Shown here piece after piece: positions 16,110 to 25,107 of a stretch of 64,000 nt of DNA (positions are counted from its first letter, which is position 1; the number at the start of each line of letters is the position of its first letter). The notes below the pieces were generated by a model that worked only from the letters and a program-made list of their open reading frames with translations, did not search any database and had not been told where the DNA came from. The DNA lies in assembly GCA_002753135.1 (NCBI GenBank), contig PDZV01000008.1, positions 1 to 64,000 on the forward strand, read 5' to 3'. The DNA comes from Magnetococcales bacterium WMHbinv6. GTDB lineage: Bacteria > Pseudomonadota > Magnetococcia > Magnetococcales > Magnetaquicoccaceae. The translations under genes were made by a program, and so were the position numbers.

Positions 16110-16412
16110 TTGTTTATGTATTTTGCCATCATCGGCCAGGATGTGGCCGAAAGTTTGCCTTTACGTTTATCCGTTCGCCCGGCCCATCTGCAACGTTTGG
16201 AACAACTCAAGGCGGAGGGGCGTCTGTTATTGGCCGGCCCTTTCCCGGAGATGCAAGACGGCGAATTATCGACCGGTTTCAGTGGCAGCCTGATTGTTGC
16301 CGATTTCCCCTCCTGGGAAGCCTGCCAAACCTGGGCCAACGCCGACCCCTACGTTGCCGCTGGCGTCTACGCGGGGGTGACCATTAAACCTTTCAAGCTG
16401 GTTCTGCCCTGA
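16110..16412 (+). CDS. YciI-family protein
   Basis: A 100-residue ferredoxin-like-fold protein. YciI-family features are YFAIIGQD at the N terminus, VRPAHLQRLEQLKAEGRLLLAGPF (the His of RPAH is the conserved active-site candidate), and a C-terminal SWEACQTWANADPYVAAGVYAGVTIKPF. Members form dimers and some act as dehydrochlorinases or lyases; the substrate here is unknown. Two Met codons (16110 and 16116) could start it. Confidence 0.88.
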   Translation: MFMYFAIIGQDVAESLPLRLSVRPAHLQRLEQLKAEGRLLLAGPFPEMQDGELSTGFSGSLIVADFPSWEACQTWANADPYVAAGVYAGVTIKPFKLVLP

Positions 16413-16441
16413 TTCTGCCCTGATCTAACTCTTTTTGCTCC

Positions 16442-17191
16442 TTAGACTGTCAGCGTCAGCAAATCTTCCGCCAACCGCACCGGACCACGAAAATGGATCC
16501 GGCATTCGGCGAGACGTTCCTCCTCTGGCTGCTCAATCGGGTAGAGATGGCTGGCAATGAGCTGTTTTGCCTCGGCTTGTGCCGCCAAAAAGCCTGCCAG
16601 TCCGGCAGAAAGATGGCCTTTCACTTTGTTGGCATCCAGGGTGGAACAGTCGATGATCAGCAGATCCGCCTCTTTTGCCAGGGTCAACAGGCGAGGGTCG
16701 TAGTCACAATCCCCTGAAAAGACAATACTCTTACCACCGCAGTCAAACCGATAACCCCGGCTCTCGAAACGATCGGAGTGGTGTACGATTTGACTGCGTA
16801 CTGTCACCTCCCCCAGAGAACAGGCCTCTGTCGCCTCCCGGACATGAAAAGGAAATGACTCTGGCGGGGCGGCCACCGGTTGCACAATGTTCTGAAAAAA
16901 GTTGCAAAAACCTGCAGGACCAAAAATGGTAAACGGTTTGCTGCGCCGCAAGCCGGGCAAACGCATGGCATGCACCAACGGGGTCAAATCGCCGATATGG
17001 TCGGCATGGGTATGGGTGATCCACACCCCGTCCAGAGTATGAAACGGTTTATGCAACCGTTCCAGTTGCAACAGGGTGCCACTGCCGCAATCAATCAACC
17101 AGCGGCTTCCGGCCACTTCCAGCAGATAGGCGGGTGCCTGCCGTTGCAGAGAAGGAGTGCCGGTCCCGGAACCTAATATGGTTACAATCAC
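16442..17191 (-). CDS. Metallo-beta-lactamase-fold hydrolase (RNase Z-like)
   Basis: A 249-residue MBL-fold protein. The metal site is THTHADHIGD (H60, H62, D64, H65), with later His in VHHSDRF, Asp in SGDCDYD and His in SHLYP. The overall order resembles the RNase Z/arylsulfatase-like branch, but it lacks the long exosite arm of tRNA-processing RNase Z, so a small-molecule or cyclic-nucleotide phosphodiesterase is also possible. It overlaps the upstream TPR gene by four bases (ATGA type), so the two are co-translated. Confidence 0.85.
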   Translation of the reverse strand: MIVTILGSGTGTPSLQRQAPAYLLEVAGSRWLIDCGSGTLLQLERLHKPFHTLDGVWITHTHADHIGDLTPLVHAMRLPGLRRSKPFTIFGPAGFCNFFQNIVQPVAAPPESFPFHVREATEACSLGEVTVRSQIVHHSDRFESRGYRFDCGGKSIVFSGDCDYDPRLLTLAKEADLLIIDCSTLDANKVKGHLSAGLAGFLAAQAEAKQLIASHLYPIEQPEEERLAECRIHFRGPVRLAEDLLTLTV

Positions 17192-19293
17192 GCGCCATCC
17201 CCTGCCGGAAGGTGGTCAGCCTCGGCGGCAGGAACAGGCTGTTGCAGTTTGCGCAGTTCCTGGAGCTGATATTGACTGGTCTGCACACTGGGGTGTGCGC
17301 TGCCAAACACTTTTTCACGAATGGCCAGGGCACGCGCCACCATCTTTTCCGCCTGGACATAATCCGTGCGGGCATGATAAATGGCGGCCAGATTGGTCAA
17401 CGTGGTGGCCACGTTGGGATGTTCGGCACCAAAAATTTGCTCAAAAATGGCCATGGCGCGGCGATAGAGACTCTCTGCCTCGTCAAAACGCCGCTCGCTG
17501 CGATAGACCAGGGCCAAATTATTCAAACTGCCAGCAACGGTGGCATGCACAGGGCCAAACACCTTTTCGCGAATCTGCAAGGCACGCCGATAGAGCGGTT
17601 CGGCCCGTTGCGGTGCCCCTTGCAGGCGATAAATTTCGGCCAGATTATTCAACGCAGCCGCCACATTGGGATGTTCCCCTCCATAGGCCCGTTCAAAAAC
17701 AGCCAGCGCCCGTTCGTACAACGGTTCGGCCCGATGGTGTTGACCTTGCGCACCATACAACAATGCCAGATTGTTCAAACTGCCAGCCACATCGGGATGA
17801 TCGGCCCCCAACAAGGCCTCGCGAATGGCCAAACCACGCAAAAAGAGCGGCTCTGCCTTGTCGTATTGTCCACGGGCGTTATAAAACGACGCCAGATTAT
17901 TCAAACTTTTTGCCACATCCACATGCTTGTCACCATAGAGCCTGTCACGGATGGCCAAAGCCCGTTGGTAGAGCGGTTCGGCTACGGCATATTGCCCCTG
18001 GCTATCACACAACAGGGCCAAATTGTTCAACACCTGCGCCACGTCGGCATGTTCAGGCCCAAAGTGACGCTCACGAATTTCCAGGGAGCGGCGAAACATC
18101 GGTTCAGCCCGGGCATATTTGCCCTGGGCATAATAAATGGTGCCCATATTGTGCAGACTGGTCGCCACTTCCGGATGCCCCGCCCCCAAGAGACGTTCCC
18201 GATGATCCAAGGCCCTCTGATAGAGCGGTTCAGCCTGGGCATACTGGCCCTGCAAACGATAGAGCTCGGCCAAATCACACAACGTTTTTAACCACTCCGG
18301 ATCGCCCACCCGGAGAATACGTTCCTGAATGGTCATCATCCGGCGACAATACTGGGCCGCCTGGGCATATTGGCCCTGTTGCCGATGCAAAGCGACCAGA
18401 CTGCTTAACGTGGGCAATATTTCCGGATGATCCGGCCCCAGCTTCTGCTCACATAACTCCAAGGCCCGCAAGTGCAACGAACCGGCCTGGCTGAATTGTC
18501 CCTGCACCCGGTACAACTCGGCCAACACCTGTAATCCGGCAACAACATCCGGATGGGTGACCCCGTAATGGATCTCCCGTATCTGCAAGGCCCGTTGATA
18601 GGCCTGCGCTGCTTTGTCCCACTGCTCTCTGCTGCGGTAGAGTTCTGCCAGAACGCTGAGATTTTTTGCCACCTCAGGATGGTCTGGCCCCAACTGCTCC
18701 TCTCGCAGGCGCAAGGCCCGTTCCAGCAACGGCTCCGCCTGCGGATAACCACCTTGTACCCGATAAAGAGCCGCCAACTGATCCAGCACAGTCGCCAGTT
18801 CGAGGGCATCGATCTCCGGTTGACTTTCAAGACGCCGAACCGCCTGCAACAAACAGACCTCAGCGTGGCGATGCTCTCCCTGGCTGTAATACAACGCGGC
18901 CAGATTGCTCAAGGTGGTGGCCACCGCACCCGGTTCGGGGCGCGTTTCCTGCTCAAACTGCAGCAGCGCCCCTTTATAGCAGGCCACGGCTTCATTAAGC
19001 CGCCCCTGGCTGCGATAGAGCATACCCAAATTATTCAAACTGGTCGCCAGCTGCACGAGGCCGCTTTTTCCCAGATCAATCGCCACTTGCGCCGCCCGTT
19101 CGGCCAACTCCACCGCCTGTTGGCGGTTGCCTTGTTGAAATTGGATCAGCAACTGTTTGTTTAACAGCTGCCACTCCAGTTGCAGGGAGTGCAGCAGCAC
19201 CTCTTCTGACATGAACAGACGATACAACCAGGGAAACAGCCGCCTCTGCAGCCACTCCTTGATCTCCAACCAATTATGTCTGAGTCTATCCAT
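17188..19293 (-). CDS. Long kinesin-light-chain-like TPR protein
   Basis: A 701-residue protein built almost wholly from about 14 tandem TPR units of 42 residues (126 bases), of the type found in kinesin light chains (LGADHPDVAGSLNNLALLYGAQGQ and ALAIREKVFGSAHPS). A short N-terminal segment (residues 1-45) has a hydrophobic patch but no clear signal peptide. TPR_10/12 arrays are protein-protein scaffolds; the partner is unknown, though the gene is coupled to the MBL hydrolase. Its 5' end lies head-to-head with topB. Confidence 0.85.
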   Translation of the reverse strand: MDRLRHNWLEIKEWLQRRLFPWLYRLFMSEEVLLHSLQLEWQLLNKQLLIQFQQGNRQQAVELAERAAQVAIDLGKSGLVQLATSLNNLGMLYRSQGRLNEAVACYKGALLQFEQETRPEPGAVATTLSNLAALYYSQGEHRHAEVCLLQAVRRLESQPEIDALELATVLDQLAALYRVQGGYPQAEPLLERALRLREEQLGPDHPEVAKNLSVLAELYRSREQWDKAAQAYQRALQIREIHYGVTHPDVVAGLQVLAELYRVQGQFSQAGSLHLRALELCEQKLGPDHPEILPTLSSLVALHRQQGQYAQAAQYCRRMMTIQERILRVGDPEWLKTLCDLAELYRLQGQYAQAEPLYQRALDHRERLLGAGHPEVATSLHNMGTIYYAQGKYARAEPMFRRSLEIRERHFGPEHADVAQVLNNLALLCDSQGQYAVAEPLYQRALAIRDRLYGDKHVDVAKSLNNLASFYNARGQYDKAEPLFLRGLAIREALLGADHPDVAGSLNNLALLYGAQGQHHRAEPLYERALAVFERAYGGEHPNVAAALNNLAEIYRLQGAPQRAEPLYRRALQIREKVFGPVHATVAGSLNNLALVYRSERRFDEAESLYRRAMAIFEQIFGAEHPNVATTLTNLAAIYHARTDYVQAEKMVARALAIREKVFGSAHPSVQTSQYQLQELRKLQQPVPAAEADHLPAGDGA

Positions 19294-19383
19294 GCCGATT
19301 CACCGTTCATGCACCCTTTGCACGCCATTGCGCTTGATTATCTACGCAATATTTATTCCAACAAAATCGGCCATGAGTCAAAA

Positions 19384-21552
19384 ATGCCTCGATTCAACCC
19401 CCCCTCATCCCCTGCCCTTGCGCTTACCCAGCGACTTTTTTTGTGCGAAAAACCATCGCAGGCCCGTGATATTGCGCAGGTATTGTCTGCAACTTGGCAG
19501 AGAAACGGCTATCTGGAAGGAGCGCAATGCCGCGTTACCTGGTGTCTGGGCCATCTGCTGGAAATGGTGATGCCGGAGGCCTATCACCCGCAATGGAAAA
19601 GCTGGCGTTGGCAAACGTTACCGATTTTGCCAAATGAATGGCAGCTGGCCGTGCGCCAGGAGGTCAGCCAACAATTTCAGATCATTCAAAAGCTGCTGAC
19701 CGCCTGCCGGGAGGTGGTGCTGGCCACGGATGCTGACCGGGAAGGAGAGACCATTGGCCGGGAAATTTTGCAGCAATGCGCGTATCGTGGTCGCGTTACC
19801 CGACTGTGGTTATCGGCATTGGATGAAACCAGCATCCGCAAGGCACTGCAGGCCTTGCGACCGGGAGAACAGAGCGAACCGCTCTATTATGCGGGCATCG
19901 GCAGGGCCAGGGCCGATTGGTTGGTTGGCATCAATCTTTCCCGGGCCTACACGCTGTTGGGACGCAGCCTGGGCTACGATGGGGTATTGAGTGTCGGTCG
20001 GGTACAAACGCCAACCCTGAAACTGGTGGTCGATCGGGATCGCCACATCGAACAGTTTCAACCAGTCAGTTATCACGAAGTTTGGGCAGATCTGCACAGT
20101 CGGCATGGTCCGTTGCGTGCCCAATGGCAACCAGAGCCTGAACAGACCGACAGCGAAGGCAGATGTGTGCAGCGACCTCTGGCAGAACAGGTGGTCGAAC
20201 GGGTGCAGAGGGCGGCAGGGGTTGTGCAGTCGGCCCAAACCAAACGGGTCAAAGAGGCCCCGCCTCTGCCGTTGGATCTCTCCACCTTGCAACAGGAGGG
20301 TTCACGCCGTTGGAGCCTGGGGGCTGGACATACCTTACAAATTGCCCAGGCACTTTACGAAACCCACAAAATCATCACCTACCCGCGTACCGATTGCCGT
20401 TATTTGCCCAGCAGTCAATGGGCAGAGGCCAGCCGTATTCTGCATACCCTGGGCACAAACGACCCCACGCTCGCCCCGTTGCTGGCGCAGGCTCAGCCCT
20501 CTCTCCGCTCCCGCGCCTGGGACGATGGCCGCATCACTGCCCACCACGCGATGATTCCCACTGGCATTGCCTACCCCCTGAACCGTTTGACAGCAGAAGA
20601 ACGACGGGTCTATGATCTGATTCAACGACACTATCTGGCACAATTTTTTCCGGCTTATGAATATGACCAAAGCGTGATCGAACTGTTGCTGGCCGGATGC
20701 CGTTTTCGGGCAAGCGGGCGGGTCAGCCGCATGGCGGGCTGGAAAACGGTCATGCACGGCGACTCCGGTAAAAAAAATTCCGAACAAGAGGAGAAAGAAC
20801 ACCCTCTGCCACCGTTACAACGGGGTGATGCGGTCACGGTCGCGGCGGCGACCCTGCTCGACAAACAGAGCAAGCCGCCCGAACGGTTCAGCGAAGGCAC
20901 CTTGATCCAAGCCATGAAGCAGGTCGGCAAAGAGGTGGAAAATCCCCGTCTGCGGCAAATACTCCGCGAAACCGCCGGTATCGGCACCGAAGCCACCCGG
21001 GCCGCCATCATCGACACCCTGCTCAAACGGCAACTGCTGTTGCAAGAGGGAAAAAATCGCCTGATCAGTTCGGCAGCAGGCCGTTTGCTGGTGGATCTGC
21101 TGCCACACAGCGTCACCGATGCGGCAACAACAGCGGTCTGGGAACAGGCTCTGGAGGATATTGCCCAGGGAGAGGGTTCTCTGCAGGCGTTTCAGGAAAA
21201 GGTGGTGCTTTGGGTCAACCGCCTGATAGAACAGGTCAAGCTGCGCAGCCAGGCAACCGAATCGCTCCCCCTTTTCACCCCCGGCCCCCCACCTGCTCAG
21301 CGGCAGGTGCCAGACAGACCATCCCCCGCCCGGTTGCGACGCAGCAAAAGCGTCACCCCCTCCACGGCAAAAAGCAAACAGCAGAGCAGCCCGCAGGAGA
21401 GCCAGCAGAGAGAGAGCTGTTGTCCGTTATGTCGGCAAGGCAATCTGGTCAAACGACTGGCAGGCCGGGGCAAGCAGGCCGGAAGCCACTTTTGGGGATG
21501 TTCGCGCTATCCTGCCTGCCGCTACACCCACCCTTGCGATCAACAAAAATAG
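19384..21552 (+). CDS. topB: DNA topoisomerase III
   Basis: A type IA topoisomerase of about 722 residues that decatenates DNA. The Toprim domain starts at LFLCEKPSQARDIAQVL and has ATDADREGE. The catalytic Tyr is in ITYPRTDCRYLP (about residue 333). After the core comes a Pro/Ser-rich linker and one zinc ribbon (CCPLCRQGNL...GCSRYPACRYTHPC). The Met at 19384 was chosen because similarity begins about 16 residues later; an upstream Met at 19276 would overlap the divergent TPR gene. Its TAG directly abuts the nosL stop with no spacer. Confidence 0.93.
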   Translation: MPRFNPPSSPALALTQRLFLCEKPSQARDIAQVLSATWQRNGYLEGAQCRVTWCLGHLLEMVMPEAYHPQWKSWRWQTLPILPNEWQLAVRQEVSQQFQIIQKLLTACREVVLATDADREGETIGREILQQCAYRGRVTRLWLSALDETSIRKALQALRPGEQSEPLYYAGIGRARADWLVGINLSRAYTLLGRSLGYDGVLSVGRVQTPTLKLVVDRDRHIEQFQPVSYHEVWADLHSRHGPLRAQWQPEPEQTDSEGRCVQRPLAEQVVERVQRAAGVVQSAQTKRVKEAPPLPLDLSTLQQEGSRRWSLGAGHTLQIAQALYETHKIITYPRTDCRYLPSSQWAEASRILHTLGTNDPTLAPLLAQAQPSLRSRAWDDGRITAHHAMIPTGIAYPLNRLTAEERRVYDLIQRHYLAQFFPAYEYDQSVIELLLAGCRFRASGRVSRMAGWKTVMHGDSGKKNSEQEEKEHPLPPLQRGDAVTVAAATLLDKQSKPPERFSEGTLIQAMKQVGKEVENPRLRQILRETAGIGTEATRAAIIDTLLKRQLLLQEGKNRLISSAAGRLLVDLLPHSVTDAATTAVWEQALEDIAQGEGSLQAFQEKVVLWVNRLIEQVKLRSQATESLPLFTPGPPPAQRQVPDRPSPARLRRSKSVTPSTAKSKQQSSPQESQQRESCCPLCRQGNLVKRLAGRGKQAGSHFWGCSRYPACRYTHPCDQQK

Positions 21553-22062
21553 TCAGCGCTTGCCAGACAACGGGGATTCGCTGACAAACAGATTGCTGGA
21601 GAGGGCCTCCTGATAAGAGAGCAGCCGGCCACCATACTGTTTGATAAAGGTTTCGGCAGCGGCGGTATCGCCAAAGGGGACCATTTCACTGCCTCCCATA
21701 CCGCCATCGCGGCGTGAACCGGTGACAAAATGGGCCTCACTCGCCACCATCCAGCTGTCGGAACGGGGCTGCTGCCAATCGGTGCGTCCCATGTCATGCA
21801 CATAAATGGCCAGAATGCGCCGGGTTGACCCTTCGTTTTGCAGATAGACAAACAGATCGCGCACGGAAGAAAACCAATAGGGATCGGGCACACCCGCCAC
21901 ATACAACTGCCCTTTCGGTCCCGGATGTTCGATCAGGTTCATGCCGCAATAATAGCCAACGGCGCTTTTACCAGGATCGCGGGCAATCGGTATCGGATCC
22001 TGGGGTGGCGTACAGGCCGACAATATCAGCAGCAGGAATAGGAAGATGCGCCAATTGTTCAC
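21553..22062 (-). CDS. nosL: NosL copper chaperone lipoprotein
   Basis: A 169-residue lipoprotein with signal peptide and lipobox LSAC (Cys about residue 17). NosL delivers Cu(I) to apo-NosZ for CuZ assembly; its copper site includes Cys and Met of YYCGMNL (residues 38-44). The domain ends with KQYGGRLLSYQEAL. It is the last gene of the nos operon and overlaps nosY by four bases. NosX (ApbE-like) is not present in this window. Confidence 0.9.
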   Translation of the reverse strand: MNNWRIFLFLLLILSACTPPQDPIPIARDPGKSAVGYYCGMNLIEHPGPKGQLYVAGVPDPYWFSSVRDLFVYLQNEGSTRRILAIYVHDMGRTDWQQPRSDSWMVASEAHFVTGSRRDGGMGGSEMVPFGDTAAAETFIKQYGGRLLSYQEALSSNLFVSESPLSGKR

Positions 22063-22886
22063 GGTTCACGCCGCCGAAACAACATCGTGGCCAACGACAG
22101 CGGAACGATGATCCACAGCAACAGGGCAAACACCAGTTGCAGGGAAGTAAAAGGAATTTGTCCACTCAGACCAGCCAAACCGGCAAAGGAGCGCACATTG
22201 TCAAAGGCGGTCAGGTTGAGCAGGCGAAAAATATCTGCCGGATTGCCCAGCAACAACCAGGGAAAAATCTGTTCATGAATTTGCCCACGTGTCGCCACCA
22301 ACAGCCCCAGCAACCCCATGTCGTACAAGACCACAAACAACAACCAAATTCCAATCGCCAAACCGGCGGCGGCCCCCCGTTCCCGCACCAGACTGCTGAC
22401 CAGATAGGCCATGGCGATGAAAGCGGCTCCCAACAAGACCGAACTGCCCAGCAACAGGGCAAAGGCACGCCAGCTTTGCGGATCGGCCCCGCCTCCACTC
22501 CAGCCGACCGCCAAACCGGCAGCACCGTAGCCGAGCCAGGTTGCCAAAGCCAAAACCGCCAGATGACCAACAAATTTGCCCAAAAGCAGCTGCCCCTTGC
22601 TGACCGGATAGGTCAGCAGCAACAACAGCGTCCCTCTTTCCGCCTCACCGACCAGGGCATCATAGGCCAGCATCAAGGCAATCAACGGCAGCAGAAAAAT
22701 GGTCAAACTGGCCAGACTGACCACGATGACAGCCAACGGCTTGGCACCGACCGCACCCGCCGGAGCACTGCCCAAAAAGGCCAAACCAAAAGCCAAAGCA
22801 GCCAGCAAGAGGGTGGCACTGACCACCCAACGGTTGCGCAAGGCGTCACGAATCTCCTTGATGGCAATGATCGTGATGGTTTTCAT
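22059..22886 (-). CDS. nosY: NosY ABC transporter permease
   Basis: A 275-residue membrane protein of the ABC-2 type with six predicted membrane segments, starting with IKEIRDALRNRWVVSATLLLAALAFGLA. With NosF it forms the NosFY transporter, which works with NosD in maturing the copper centres of nitrous oxide reductase. EAERGTLLLLLTYPVSKGQLLLGKF is the conserved cytoplasmic coupling region. ATGA overlaps on both sides with nosF and nosL show translational coupling. Confidence 0.93.
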   Translation of the reverse strand: MKTITIIAIKEIRDALRNRWVVSATLLLAALAFGLAFLGSAPAGAVGAKPLAVIVVSLASLTIFLLPLIALMLAYDALVGEAERGTLLLLLTYPVSKGQLLLGKFVGHLAVLALATWLGYGAAGLAVGWSGGGADPQSWRAFALLLGSSVLLGAAFIAMAYLVSSLVRERGAAAGLAIGIWLLFVVLYDMGLLGLLVATRGQIHEQIFPWLLLGNPADIFRLLNLTAFDNVRSFAGLAGLSGQIPFTSLQLVFALLLWIIVPLSLATMLFRRREP

Positions 22887-23806
22887 GCCGCGCTGCTCTC
22901 CTCCGACTGCAAATGGCCAAAATGGTGATAGAGATCGTCCAAGGTTGGCAATTGTATGTCCAGATCATTCACCAAAGGGCCCAGGGAGGTCAAGTGGCGC
23001 ACAACCGTCATTTTTTCCTGGACTGGTACGGCCAGATGCAGCATCTTCTCCTCGCTGCGTACAATCCGTATACCTGCCAGTTGTTCGCTCAACGATTGCG
23101 GTTGTTCGCTGCTGACCCGAATCCGTACCGGCAGGTCAGCCTGCAACCGCAGCGCCTCCAACGAACCTGTGGCCGCCAACCTGCCCTGGCGCAGAATGAT
23201 GGCCAGATCGGTGCGCGCCTCCAATTCGGTCAGCAGGTGCGAAGAGAGTACAATGGTCACCCCCTGACCGCGCAGCGCCAACACCATACGGTAAAACTCC
23301 TGCCGCAAAATGGGATCAAGTCCGGTGGTCGGTTCATCAAGCAACAACAGGCGCGGCCTGCCAAGCAGAGCCTGCGCCAACCCCAAACGTTGCCGCATCC
23401 CTTTGGAGTAGGTTTTCACCCGCCGGTCAGCCGCTTCTGTCAATCCAACCTGGGCCAGCAAGGCCACACACTGTTGCCGATCCACCCCCTTCAGGCGGGC
23501 CAGATAGGCCAGGGTATCCTGCCCGGTCATCTCATCATAAAAGGTGACGCTTTCTGGCAAAAAACCGATTTGTCGACGAAAGCCGGCTCCGGCTGCCGCC
23601 GGATCTTCTGCCAGCACCCGCACCCTGCCGCTGCTTGGACGGGTCAAACCGAGCAAAAGTTTCATCAAGGTGGTTTTACCCGCCCCATTATGGCCCAACA
23701 AGGCCACGCAGGCACCACTGGGCACCGACAGGGTCACCCCATCCAGGGCGCAATGGCGAGGGTACCGTTTCACCACCTGTTCAACAACGCAGGAAAAGTC
23801 TGACAT
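22883..23806 (-). CDS. nosF: NosF ABC transporter ATPase
   Basis: A 307-residue ATPase of the NosDFY complex. Walker A is GHNGAGKTT (about 38-46), the Q-loop region IGFLPESVTFYDEM, the signature YSKGMRQRLGLAQ, Walker B LLLLDEPTTGLDP, and the switch His in LSSHLLTELE. A C-terminal 90-residue extension is usual for this class. Its ATG overlaps the nosD stop by one base and its stop overlaps nosY. Confidence 0.94.
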   Translation of the reverse strand: MSDFSCVVEQVVKRYPRHCALDGVTLSVPSGACVALLGHNGAGKTTLMKLLLGLTRPSSGRVRVLAEDPAAAGAGFRRQIGFLPESVTFYDEMTGQDTLAYLARLKGVDRQQCVALLAQVGLTEAADRRVKTYSKGMRQRLGLAQALLGRPRLLLLDEPTTGLDPILRQEFYRMVLALRGQGVTIVLSSHLLTELEARTDLAIILRQGRLAATGSLEALRLQADLPVRIRVSSEQPQSLSEQLAGIRIVRSEEKMLHLAVPVQEKMTVVRHLTSLGPLVNDLDIQLPTLDDLYHHFGHLQSEESSAA

Positions 23807-25107
23807 TAAGAACCTTCCGCCAAATCAGCCGGTACCGCTACCGGTTGCGATGAAGGACGCATCAAAGGCCAACTGTCCACCACACCACCCGGCGAAATGG
23901 CCGGAAAATGGTTCTGGGCCACCCGCAACGTTTCCATCACCGGGCTGGACAACAATAATTTGGCCATGGGATAGCGCCATAACACCTGATCCATCAAGGT
24001 GTTGGGCCGATAGGCCACATCTGCCACACCGTCACCATTCAAATCAAAGGCTGGATTGTCGCTCCAATAATTGCCTCTCCCGTTCCTGGACCATTCGTAA
24101 TGGACCATGCCGGAATATTTGACCTGGGTACGGTTGTTGATGAAATCGTTGTCATAGATCTCATTTTTTTCCGAACCACCGGTAAAATGGATACCGATTT
24201 CACACCCCTCAAAATGGTTATTGTGGATGCGATTGCGCGTTGAGGTGTAAACGAAGGTGCATTTATCCTTGGTGCGCTGCACCAGATTATACGCCAGTTG
24301 CGAGTTTCGGGAAGAGTGAAACATCAAACCATGATCGCGATCACGCAGGGAGATATTGCGTAACACTTTAAGGTTTTCTGAATACATCAAGGCGTAGCCA
24401 ACCTCATTGTCCACGGAAATATTATCCGTGATTTCGTTATCATTGGCAAACATGTAATGAACGGCAAAACGGAGACGACTGAAGCGGTTGCTGCGGATGA
24501 TGTTACCGTGCGCGGTATGAATATAAAACCCGTCACGCCCCCCTTCAATCACATTGTCGGCAAACAGCGAACCGCTCGAATCCCAGACATTGATACCGTT
24601 GCCCTGATCGTTAAGCCACAAATCGGTGCGGTTGGCGATATGATTGCGCCGTACCGTGGCCGCCTGCGCCCCCTGGATGGCAACTCCGAACAAATTGCCC
24701 AACACCTGATTCTCTTCGATCAGCACCCTGGCTGCCGGTTTATGGGCCAGAATGCCGCTGTCCAGATCCGTCTCCACCTTGCCGGAACCGCTGACGGTCA
24801 ACCCCCGAATCACCACATCGGGTGCGGTAATGGTCAAGACACTCCCCTGGCCGCCGCCATCGACCACAGCCCCTGGCTCACCCAACAAGGCCAGGGTTTT
24901 GTCGACGACTGCCGAGCCATAGCGCCCTTTGGGCAAACGCAGGGTCTCCCCTGGTTGGGCAGCGGCAATCGCCTGACGCAACCCCTCTTCACCCGGTGTT
25001 ACCAGTCGATCGGCCAGAACCGTGCCCGGCAGGAATAAAACGGCGGCCAGGATTCCCCTGGCCGCCCATGACAAACAAACGCTCAAAGCACTGCTCCGCA
25101 GTCGCAA
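23806..25107 (-). CDS. nosD: NosD periplasmic copper-centre assembly protein
   Basis: A 433-residue exported protein. Residues 1-32 are a Sec signal peptide (SWAARGILAAVLFLPGTVLA). The rest is a right-handed parallel beta-helix with repeated N-x-I/F-x-N units (NHIANRTDL, NVIEGGRDGFYIHTAHGN, NFISV-like), the carbohydrate-binding/CASH fold of NosD. It binds NosFY and hands copper to NosZ. The likely start is a TTG that immediately follows the nosZ stop (TAATTG); no ATG is available in frame nearby. Confidence 0.93.
   Translation of the reverse strand: MRLRSSALSVCLSWAARGILAAVLFLPGTVLADRLVTPGEEGLRQAIAAAQPGETLRLPKGRYGSAVVDKTLALLGEPGAVVDGGGQGSVLTITAPDVVIRGLTVSGSGKVETDLDSGILAHKPAARVLIEENQVLGNLFGVAIQGAQAATVRRNHIANRTDLWLNDQGNGINVWDSSGSLFADNVIEGGRDGFYIHTAHGNIIRSNRFSRLRFAVHYMFANDNEITDNISVDNEVGYALMYSENLKVLRNISLRDRDHGLMFHSSRNSQLAYNLVQRTKDKCTFVYTSTRNRIHNNHFEGCEIGIHFTGGSEKNEIYDNDFINNRTQVKYSGMVHYEWSRNGRGNYWSDNPAFDLNGDGVADVAYRPNTLMDQVLWRYPMAKLLLSSPVMETLRVAQNHFPAISPGGVVDSWPLMRPSSQPVAVPADLAEGS

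Noticed and set aside
17188-19293. Direct DNA repeat or CRISPR-like array
   Set aside because: The 126-base periodicity is explained by tandem 42-residue TPR units; repeats are degenerate and there are no spacers.
19276-19383. N-terminal extension of topoisomerase III
   Set aside because: The residues before the Met at 19384 have no family similarity and would overlap the divergent TPR gene.
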